Origin: JBOFZL01 sp051655155
GTDB taxonomy: Bacteria; Bacillota; Clostridia; Peptostreptococcales; Filifactoraceae
Assembly: GCA_051655155.1 (NCBI GenBank)
Contig: JBOFZL010000067.1
Coordinates: 1-24,399, forward strand
Direction of reading: 5' to 3'
Length of the DNA: 24,399 nucleotides
A program made the position numbers and the translations under genes. This document shows, piece after piece, positions 19,756 to 24,399 of this stretch. Positions within the stretch are counted from its first letter, which is position 1. Every line of letters begins with the position of its first letter. The notes under the pieces are model-generated. The model was given only the letters and a program-made list of their open reading frames with translations. It was not told where the DNA came from and did no database searches.

Positions 19756-20302
19756 ACTTGTCCATAAACTCTAATAAAGCCTGTGAATGCAAGTCCTTTT
19801 TATTATATTGCTTCCAAGTATCTGCAAACTTACAAAACCTTTCCCAGACCACCTTATTAAGTCCTACAGTAGTTTTAAAGTTGGATAGGTCTGTTGGTAA
19901 GTCTACAGTTATATGCTTTACTGTATCGACATTAGAGTTGTTTAAAATAAGGTTTCTAAAGTCCTCTATGTGGTCCAGTAAAAATCGCAATCCCTCTAAA
20001 TCTACGTTAGATAAAGTACCAGGTGTTACTTTAGTTATTCGGGGCTCTTTTCTTGCTACTGGCGTATGATCTGCAAGAATTATATCTGGAACTATAGTTA
20101 TATTATCTATATGCTCGTACTTATTAACAGCCTTATTAAAGATATAATTAATCTTTTCAGCCCTTCTTGTTATAGATTTTCTACTAATTCCTAATTCTCT
20201 CTCTATACCACTCAATGTTTTATATGTTAACAGGAGCTCATTTATATTTTCTATTGCCTGTAATGGCTCCATCTCTAAGAAGTTATCTTTTATATCACCC
20301 AA
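19745..20302 (-). CDS. putative DNA-binding protein with N-terminal HTH
   Basis: A 185-residue protein starting at a TTG (20302), seven bases after GGAGG. Residues about 27-60 form a helix-turn-helix: YKTLSGIERELGISRKSITR followed by RAEKINYIFN. The centre is Pro/Val-rich and extended. The C-terminus (ITVDLPTDLSNFKTTVGLNK, then VVWERFCKFADTW) looks like a strand plus two helices, possibly a second DNA-binding or dimerisation unit. It sits immediately upstream of the partition operon and has its own promoter with a palindrome, so a plasmid maintenance or copy-control regulator is likely. I do not recognise a named family. Confidence 0.75.
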   Translation of the reverse strand: MGDIKDNFLEMEPLQAIENINELLLTYKTLSGIERELGISRKSITRRAEKINYIFNKAVNKYEHIDNITIVPDIILADHTPVARKEPRITKVTPGTLSNVDLEGLRFLLDHIEDFRNLILNNSNVDTVKHITVDLPTDLSNFKTTVGLNKVVWERFCKFADTWKQYNKKDLHSQALLEFMDKYNT

Positions 20303-20326
20303 GTCATCCCCTCCTTTTTAATTTAA

Positions 20327-20355
20327 ATTATAGAGGTTGTACTTAAGTTATACAA
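20327..20355 (-). promoter_or_regulatory. promoter of the HTH protein gene
   Basis: Minus-strand -35 TTGTAT (20355-20350), 17-bp spacer, -10 TATAAT (20332-20327). The inverted pair TTGTA/TACAA (20337-20341, 20351-20355) overlaps the -35 and spacer and may be an autoregulatory operator. Confidence 0.65.
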
Positions 20356-20388
20356 GTTAAAAGATACTAATCTAAGTACCTTTTAACT
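20355..20388. repeat. stem-loop over the end of the RHH gene
   Basis: AGTTAAAAG (20355-20363) and CTTTTAACT (20380-20388) are perfect inverted arms, extended after one mismatch by TACT/AGTA (20365-20368, 20375-20378) with a 6-base loop. It spans the stop codon of the 73-residue gene and abuts the -35 of the next promoter. No T-run follows. Confidence 0.55.
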
Positions 20389-20604
20389 GTAATCTTTTAA
20401 AAACTTATTTAAATATAAATCTAAAACTGCATAACGAATAAGACTAGACATGCCCATACTTTTGCCCAGCAATTTAAAAGCCTCATACTCTTCATCAGTC
20501 ACCCTTACCTTTATAACTCTGTTCCTGGCACTATCATTCCACCTCTTGGTGGATAGGACGAACTGAATTGACTTAAGCTTGGCCACCATATCAAAAATAC
20601 CCAT
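20383..20604 (-). CDS. ribbon-helix-helix-like DNA-binding protein, 73 residues
   Basis: The C-terminal 45 residues have an RHH pattern: RNRVIKVRVTDEEYEAFKLL (strand then first helix), then GKSMGMSSLIRYAVLDLYL. The signature resembles MobC/CopG-type plasmid proteins. The first 25 residues are a basic helical extension. The ATG at 20604 has an AGGAGG 12 bases upstream inside the preceding gene, slightly far. No relaxase is visible, so a transcriptional or partition role is more likely than mobilisation, but mobilisation cannot be excluded. Confidence 0.75.
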   Translation of the reverse strand: MGIFDMVAKLKSIQFVLSTKRWNDSARNRVIKVRVTDEEYEAFKLLGKSMGMSSLIRYAVLDLYLNKFLKDYS

Positions 20605-20608
20605 TGTA

Positions 20609-20764
20609 TTACATTACCTCCTGACCTAAGCCTTTTAAGACTCTATATATTAAATTGTTTTCTTCTAGCTTGTCTACTAATTCGTTATACATGTCCAATA
20701 AATCTAAATACATACAACTACCAACCAAATAGGTAGAAAATAAAAACATTGTTATTGGAACCAT
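20609..20764 (-). CDS. small membrane protein, 51 residues
   Basis: ATG at 20764 after AGAGGTGATTAC. The N-terminus (MVPITMFLFSTYLVGSCMYL) is a single hydrophobic segment; the rest is a charged helix ending at a TAA six bases before the RHH gene. It is cotranscribed with that gene. Function unknown; it could anchor or sense for the regulator. Confidence 0.65.
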   Translation of the reverse strand: MVPITMFLFSTYLVGSCMYLDLLDMYNELVDKLEENNLIYRVLKGLGQEVM

Positions 20765-20847
20765 GTAATCACCTCTTTACCTTATTATATTATCCCCTAC
20801 TCCCAAATATACCACTCCCCTACCACTTTTTACTATAAATATAGGTA

Positions 20848-20863
20848 CAGTGTGGCCACAGTG
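20848..20863. promoter_or_regulatory. GC-rich palindrome CAGTGTGGCCACAGTG
   Basis: The perfect 10-bp palindrome TGTGGCCACA (20851-20860) with near-symmetric flanks, embedded in AT-rich DNA upstream of the membrane protein/RHH gene pair. Its base composition stands out, and it may be an operator or binding site for a neighbouring DNA-binding protein. Confidence 0.45.
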
Positions 20864-20870
20864 GGGACCT

Positions 20871-20900
20871 AAAAAAAGGAGTAGAAATTAATCTACTCCT
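20871..20900 (-). terminator. intrinsic terminator
   Basis: AGGAGTAG and CTACTCCT form an 8-bp stem with an 8-base loop, followed on the minus strand by seven T. It lies just after the stop of the 163-residue gene. Confidence 0.9.
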
Positions 20901-20905
20901 GAATA

Positions 20906-21397
20906 TTAATTAAATCCACTTCCAACTTTATACTTATATTCAAAATTTTCATCACCAATTTTGAATGTTATCTTTATATATTTAGCTTTTTTCTCTCCTA
21001 AATAATTATCGACACTTAATCCATTTTTTATAACAATATCAATAATTTCATTTCTAAGTGCATCTATCTGTGCCTGGTTAACTTCATCAAATAATTCTAC
21101 AGACACCTTAAGATCTATAGAAACAGATTCTACTTTAGTCGTATTATTTAGATTCTTATCTTTAAGATTATTATATATTTCAAGCTCAGTTTCTTCTATT
21201 GCCTTTTCAGGATCATTTGCTAAAGGTTGTTCATCTACTATTTTTTGTGCCTCTGTTTTTGGTTTTGATTGACTTGCAACTACAGTTTCCTCTTTGGTTT
21301 CTACCTTCTTTTTACCAATACCAGCAAACATTGCACCTATAAAAAGAACTGGAATTAATAAAACTATTAAAATAGCTATCTTAGCACTTTTATTCAT
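20906..21397 (-). CDS. membrane-anchored extracellular protein, 163 residues
   Basis: Starts with a short basic segment and one membrane helix (AILIVLLIPVLFIGAMFAG, about 8-26), then a Lys/Glu-rich linker and an exported-looking domain of about 90 residues with helix and strands (VSIDLKVSVELFDEVNQAQI, then IKITFKIGDENFEYKYKV). There is no lipobox Cys, so it is probably an uncleaved anchor. GGGGGAG precedes the ATG. The gene has its own terminator and is likely expressed independently in lysogens, a moron-type position. Function unknown. Confidence 0.76.
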   Translation of the reverse strand: MNKSAKIAILIVLLIPVLFIGAMFAGIGKKKVETKEETVVASQSKPKTEAQKIVDEQPLANDPEKAIEETELEIYNNLKDKNLNNTTKVESVSIDLKVSVELFDEVNQAQIDALRNEIIDIVIKNGLSVDNYLGEKKAKYIKITFKIGDENFEYKYKVGSGFN

Positions 21398-21436
21398 ATA
21401 ATCTCCCCCTTTTCTACTATTGTATTAGAGTTGGCA

Positions 21437-21471
21437 TTATATGTAAATAAAAAAAGACACCCTTTCAGGTG
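21437..21471 (-). terminator. intrinsic terminator
   Basis: On the minus strand GGCACC and GGTGTC pair (one G-U) around a short loop and are followed by seven T. It lies directly after the stop of the 131-residue gene. Confidence 0.82.
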
Positions 21472-21473
21472 CC

Positions 21474-21869
21474 TTATCTTAAAACTAACTTATCATTTAA
21501 AAATATACTAGAGATTCCTATTAATTCCCAACCTTCTTTAGCAGTCACAGAAATTATTTTCCCGTTGGATAACTCTTTTTTCTCTCTTTTATCATTATGA
21601 AAAACTCCAACACCAAATTGGCAAGAGCCTAATTCTTGATTTTTACTTCCATAGTAGCTACATTGTGCAAGCAGCACAGGTACAGGAGATATAAAAACAA
21701 CACCTTCACATCTCATTTCTAACACTCTTGCTAGTTCTAATTGTTCATCAAGATTCAATCCTGCAGCAGGAATTTTTTCAAACTCCCATTTTGAGCCGAA
21801 TTTTTCATCAAGAATCTTCTTTTGTCCTTCTAAAATTGTGTGAGTTTCATTAATAATAACTTTAATCAT
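21474..21869 (-). CDS. hypothetical protein, 131 residues
   Basis: A soluble alpha/beta-looking protein. The middle (LELARVLEMRCEGVVFISPV, then PVLLAQCSYYGS) resembles a nucleotide- or ligand-binding turn, and FGVGVFHNDKREKKEL follows. A C-terminal beta stretch ends FLNDKLVLR. It has a good ribosome binding site (AAAGGG) and its own terminator. No family recognised. Confidence 0.74.
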   Translation of the reverse strand: MIKVIINETHTILEGQKKILDEKFGSKWEFEKIPAAGLNLDEQLELARVLEMRCEGVVFISPVPVLLAQCSYYGSKNQELGSCQFGVGVFHNDKREKKELSNGKIISVTAKEGWELIGISSIFLNDKLVLR

Positions 21870-21919
21870 ATTATTTCCCTTTCTTAACGTTGCTTGATAT
21901 GCTCAAACAACAAAGCTAT

Positions 21920-21949
21920 GTACAAAGGGCTTAAGCCCTTTATTTGTAC
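21920..21949 (-). terminator. hairpin at the end of the 102-residue gene
   Basis: AAAGGGC-TTAA-GCCCTTT is a perfect stem extended by GTAC/GTAC ends with a small bulge. It overlaps the stop codon of the 102-residue gene. There is no strong T-run, so termination is likely but not certain. Confidence 0.6.
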
Positions 21950-22248
21950 TTATCTTCCCAATCATGATGTTGAGTAAACAAATCATCAGTTGGATTTATA
22001 AAAGTCCCTAACACCTCACACTCTGTCAACCAGTACTGACCATTTTCATCTTTTTCAATTTTTGAACCCTGGTGAAATACATCATTTTCACAATATCTTA
22101 TATCAGAAGGTTTGTCACCTTCTTCAAGGTAAGCTACCATTAGATAAGTGTAACTATCCTCGCTCACATTTCTAATAATTACAGCTCCAGCAACAACCAT
22201 AGCTTTCTTATCAATCTCAAAAAATACTTTTGTGAATTTCTTATTCAT
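21940..22248 (-). CDS. hypothetical protein, 102 residues
   Basis: A soluble beta-rich protein: KFTKVFFEIDKKAMVVAGAV, then YTYLMVAYLEEGD, with an acidic, aromatic C-terminus (TQHHDWEDKYK). GAGAGGGAGATG precedes the ATG. The upstream 180 bases are non-coding, so it probably has its own promoter, though none is clear. No family recognised. Confidence 0.72.
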   Translation of the reverse strand: MNKKFTKVFFEIDKKAMVVAGAVIIRNVSEDSYTYLMVAYLEEGDKPSDIRYCENDVFHQGSKIEKDENGQYWLTECEVLGTFINPTDDLFTQHHDWEDKYK

Positions 22249-22428
22249 ATCAACATCTCCCTCTCAATATCCTTATTAATATATTACCTTACCCTTAGAA
22301 CCTTTTATTTTCGGAAGCACCTAGAATATAAATACTCCAGTACAATACCGAAATCATCTTTTAGCATACTGATACTCTTTTTTCAATTGTCCTTGACAAA
22401 GGTACCAGATTATTCAGGTGCCTGGATT

Positions 22429-22608
22429 TTATAAAAAACTTGAAGGTACTTCTAACTTTCTTAATATATCTTTGCAGATTTCTATATCTTCTAAAATATA
22501 TTTATCCGAACTAAATTCTCTTATTTTATACAAATCCTTCAAATTATTTTCTATTAAACTAGAAATTAAATACCTTTCATCTACTGTTACAGTTATTTTT
22601 TTATCCAA
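22429..22608 (-). CDS. small protein with TTG start, 59 residues
   Basis: TTG at 22608 with AAGGAG eight bases upstream. The product starts MDKKITVTVDERYLISSLIE and is otherwise helical (KYILEDIEICKDILRKLE). The strand-then-helix beginning resembles small DNA-binding or antitoxin-like proteins, but this is weak. It directly follows the 49-residue gene and is cotranscribed. The competing plus-strand frame here has no ribosome binding site. Confidence 0.62.
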   Translation of the reverse strand: MDKKITVTVDERYLISSLIENNLKDLYKIREFSSDKYILEDIEICKDILRKLEVPSSFL

Positions 22609-22620
22609 CTAAACCACTCC

Positions 22621-22770
22621 TTAATCTTCAAATTGTGTTAGAGAATCAATCTCTATATATTCTAAGTTATCAGCTAACCACTTCCCTAGCTCGCTGTAAC
22701 TATAAAATTCTTTAAACTTTGTTTCATCATCTTCAATACTGTAATAAACTATCTCAGCTACTGGCTTCAT
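22621..22770 (-). CDS. small acidic protein, 49 residues
   Basis: ATG at 22770 after AGGGGTG. The product (MKPVAEIVYYSIEDDETKFK, later SYSELGKWLADNLEYIE) is acidic and mixed alpha/beta. It overlaps the end of the upstream gene by four bases. Function unknown. Confidence 0.64.
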   Translation of the reverse strand: MKPVAEIVYYSIEDDETKFKEFYSYSELGKWLADNLEYIEIDSLTQFED

Positions 22771-22892
22771 ATTCTAACACCCCTAACCTCTAACATGTAT
22801 TTACTATAATTAGTAAGTGTATCCTTTAAGTTATTATAAACTAACCACCATGCGTAATCTTTAATATGCATTTTCTTTTTATCAAATTTCAT
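22767..22892 (-). CDS. small basic protein, 41 residues
   Basis: The ATG at 22892 follows AAAGGAGTAAGG, so the product is MKFDKKKMHIKDYAWWLVYN followed by about 20 residues, not the longer frame from 22955. It is basic and aromatic. Its leader contains a large hairpin and a CTCCT that can pair with the ribosome binding site. Function unknown. Confidence 0.6.
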   Translation of the reverse strand: MKFDKKKMHIKDYAWWLVYNNLKDTLTNYSKYMLEVRGVRI

Positions 22893-22915
22893 TATCCTTA
22901 CTCCTTTACTTAGGA

Positions 22916-22974
22916 GCATATAAAATGTTATACTAGTTTTGCGGACTGGTGGCATTTTATATGCTGCCTTTTTT
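22916..22974 (+). terminator. large stem-loop with plus-strand T-run
   Basis: GCATATAAAATG (22916-22927) and CATTTTATATGC (22953-22964) form a perfect 12-bp stem. The loop contains a second ACTAGT/ACTGGT stem. Six T follow on the plus strand, so as an intrinsic terminator it reads plus. In the minus-strand transcript it is a 5' leader hairpin of the 41-residue gene. Confidence 0.6.
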
Positions 22975-22981
22975 ATTTAAT

Positions 22982-23608
22982 TTATAATAATAACAACGCT
23001 ATATCTTTTATATCTGGAGACTTTAAGTCAGACGAACTTATATCCGTTCTACTTATAGGAATACCATTAATCGTATTAACTATTTTACCACCAATAAGTC
23101 TTATGCCAGTTGTTCTAACAAAATACTCGTGTGTTTTGTCGAACAACTCTAATATATTATTAGATATATAATTAAAGCCATTTTCTTTAAGTTTTGCTAA
23201 CAATTCTGAAGATGTTTCGTAACTTTGTTTTATTATATAATATAGATCTGTGGCTTTACGTAATTGTTTAGTAGTTGCTAGTGGAGCACCTTTTCTAATT
23301 AAAGATACAACTCCATTTACATCTTCGGAATATCTATCAACTAAAGGAAAATTATAGTACCAACAGTTTCTGTATTCTAACAAATTAGTATCTGCTATTT
23401 TATTGTAATACAGTAAACTGTCTGTTTTATTTAAAGGAATTATTAGATTGCCTGTTCTCCAAGTAATCTCTATATAGTCATATTCTCCATTGGCCCAAGT
23501 ACCACATTCTACATATTTAATGTATTGATACAAACCTTTGCTTAACAAGATGTCTAATTTAGCTACGTTTTTATTGAGTCTAGATTCTCTAAAATTTACA
23601 TATTGCAT
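22982..23608 (-). CDS. hypothetical protein, 208 residues
   Basis: A soluble protein with a beta-rich first half (YIKYVECGTWANGEYDYIEI, then TWRTGNLIIPLNKTD) and a helical second half. No catalytic motif is recognised. The ATG at 23608 has a GGGAGATG upstream. It follows the AbrB-like gene by 27 bases and is probably cotranscribed with it, so the AbrB-like protein may regulate it. Confidence 0.74.
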   Translation of the reverse strand: MQYVNFRESRLNKNVAKLDILLSKGLYQYIKYVECGTWANGEYDYIEITWRTGNLIIPLNKTDSLLYYNKIADTNLLEYRNCWYYNFPLVDRYSEDVNGVVSLIRKGAPLATTKQLRKATDLYYIIKQSYETSSELLAKLKENGFNYISNNILELFDKTHEYFVRTTGIRLIGGKIVNTINGIPISRTDISSSDLKSPDIKDIALLLL

Positions 23609-23635
23609 ATTAACATCTCCCTTTTATTTATTTTT

Positions 23636-23845
23636 TTACAATATACAATCTTCTACAGTTTCTTTTCTAACTGTAAGCTCTTTAGTTGTTGTATTATACT
23701 CTAATACAACTGCTCTATTTTCCGTATCTATTCCCATATCTTCCAATATTTCTTTAGGTATAGCCAACATACCTCTTAGTGCTCCTTTAGATGCATTTCC
23801 ACCCGGTTTGCTTAATGCTATATTTTTAAAATATACTTCTTGCAT
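23636..23845 (-). CDS. AbrB/MazE-like swapped-hairpin protein
   Basis: A 69-residue protein whose LRGMLAIPKEILEDMGI segment followed by AVVLEYNTTTKELTVRK matches the AbrB/SpoVT fold (strand, IPKEIL helix, strands ending in a basic residue). The Gly/Ser-rich KPGGNASKGALRG before it is also typical. Such proteins are transition regulators or toxin-antitoxin antitoxins. The downstream 208-residue protein could be its regulated partner, although it shows no known toxin motif. GAGGAGGACAT precedes the ATG. Confidence 0.72.
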   Translation of the reverse strand: MQEVYFKNIALSKPGGNASKGALRGMLAIPKEILEDMGIDTENRAVVLEYNTTTKELTVRKETVEDCIL

Positions 23846-23935
23846 ATGTCCTCCTCTAGAGTTATAATAATCTTATTAACAACAACATTTAATGTATTTA
23901 AATTTAATCATATATTTAGATTAATTGATTAACCG

Positions 23936-23950
23936 TAACATATGATGTTA
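23936..23950. promoter_or_regulatory. inverted repeat TAACAT-ATG-ATGTTA
   Basis: A symmetric 6-bp inverted pair with a 3-base centre, in the gap upstream of the AbrB-like gene and just before a terminator hairpin. A possible operator for the AbrB-like protein. Confidence 0.35.
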
Positions 23951-23953
23951 TAG

Positions 23954-23979
23954 AGAGCCTTATCAAAAGGCTCTTTTTT
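23954..23979 (+). terminator. intrinsic terminator, plus-strand orientation
   Basis: AGAGCCTT (23954-23961) and AAGGCTCT (23967-23974) form an 8-bp stem with a short loop and at least six T on the plus strand. The neighbouring 102-residue gene is on the minus strand and ends just right of it; in that direction no T-run follows. Confidence 0.72.
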
Positions 23980-24288
23980 CTATTCTCTTAAACTTAACTC
24001 TAAATTATAGACTGTGGTGTTGTATACATTGCTATCACTTACTATAAACTCTAAATTTGCTATCTTATAATAAGTAAATTTAACATATTTATAATCTTCT
24101 CCATCTTCAGTCCAAACTTTTTTATAATCTTTAACCAAGAAAGTTTCTAACACTTCTTCAACACCTTCATAATTAAAATGTTGGTCTGGTGTAACTTTTA
24201 TTGTTCCATCTGGGTTTATTACTGCAGCTACTATCCATTTAACCCCTTCTAATTCTTTACAAACATTTTCTAATAACTTTCTTTCCAT
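23980..24288 (-). CDS. hypothetical protein, 102 residues
   Basis: A soluble acidic protein: ELEGVKWIVAAVINPDGTIK, then an acidic middle and a C-terminal beta stretch (KFTYYKIANLEFIVSDSNVY). AGGAGGAG precedes the ATG, close after the stop of the partial gene upstream. The stop abuts a hairpin. No family recognised. Confidence 0.74.
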   Translation of the reverse strand: MERKLLENVCKELEGVKWIVAAVINPDGTIKVTPDQHFNYEGVEEVLETFLVKDYKKVWTEDGEDYKYVKFTYYKIANLEFIVSDSNVYNTTVYNLELSLRE

Positions 24289-24300
24289 AATTAACTCCTC

Positions 24301-24399
24301 CTAAACATATTCTTTTTTTATTAGATCATAAATTTTATTGTATCTATCAAAAGATACATATTCATTAGTGTTGTAATCCCAGTAACCACACTTAATTGT
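24301..24399 (-). CDS. partial gene, C-terminal 32 residues
   Basis: An open frame entering from the right edge and stopping at a TAG at 24301. The visible end is aromatic and basic (CGYWDYNTNEYVSFDRYNKI, then YDLIKKEYV). The stop is followed by the AGGAGG of the next gene, supporting a real reading frame. The start is outside the window; function unknown. Confidence 0.55.
   Translation of the reverse strand, partial: TIKCGYWDYNTNEYVSFDRYNKIYDLIKKEYV

Noticed and set aside
20383..20863. Complete mobilisation locus with oriT
   Set aside because: The RHH-like protein and GC palindrome are suggestive, but no relaxase is present in the window and no known nick-site sequence could be recognised.
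22305..22367. Minus-strand 20-residue frame reading MLKDDFGIVLEYLYSRCFRK
   Set aside because: It looks protein-like and could be a remnant of a decayed gene, but it is too short and its ribosome binding site too weak to call.
22418..22612. Plus-strand frame of 64 codons
   Set aside because: No ribosome binding site. The opposite strand has a 59-residue frame with TTG, ideal AAGGAG spacing and a cotranscribed neighbour.

Overview
The window is AT-rich, with strong GGAGG-type ribosome binding sites, frequent GTG/TTG starts and tightly packed small genes. It looks like a low-GC Firmicute, most likely a Clostridium or close relative. The gene set is that of a temperate phage that also carries plasmid replication and partition functions, so a phage-plasmid (extrachromosomal prophage) is the best reading. 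No integrase, tRNA, rRNA, CRISPR array or insertion sequence was seen. Nearly every gene is on the minus strand; the one confident plus-strand gene is the Xre-type repressor at 15979.

Left region (1-6030): an HNH endonuclease and a small zinc-ribbon protein mark the edge of the late/packaging module. An ArpU/RinA-like late regulator and a TTG-start gene follow. Next is an AT-rich non-coding block (1447-1751) flanked by TGCACAG boxes, then a string of small accessory genes including a YopX protein. A C5 cytosine methyltransferase and a neighbouring two-gene unit are each bounded by the same short repeats.

Middle region (6040-15626): the early DNA-metabolism operon. In transcription order it runs from a Cro-like regulator through small proteins, a DUF6906-like protein, a small membrane protein, a Cys-rich DUF5651-like protein, a Rad50/SbcC-like ATPase, a Bet/RecT annealase, SSB, an ERCC4-type nuclease and a MazG-like pyrophosphohydrolase to a CHC2-TOPRIM primase-helicase. 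A promoter embedded in a TGACAC/GTGTCA operator drives it leftward. The repressor is divergent, on the other side of the control region.

Right-centre region (16359-20764): the plasmid maintenance module. It holds a DnaD/O-like initiator whose coding sequence contains four 18-bp iterons, a candidate antisense RNA opposite the initiator leader, an actin-like ParM with an unusual C-terminal DNA-binding-like domain, a ribbon-helix-helix partner with its own direct-repeat operator, and further DNA-binding and small membrane proteins.

Far right (20871-24399): separately terminated small genes of unknown function, an AbrB-like protein and a gene cut by the window edge. Several intrinsic terminators point along the plus strand although the genes are on the minus strand.

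Inferred lifestyle: Rep, the antisense RNA, ParM and the RHH protein would keep a low, controlled plasmid copy number during lysogeny. On derepression the early operon would supply primase-helicase, SSB and recombination proteins for lytic replication, and the ArpU-like protein would switch on late genes to the left.
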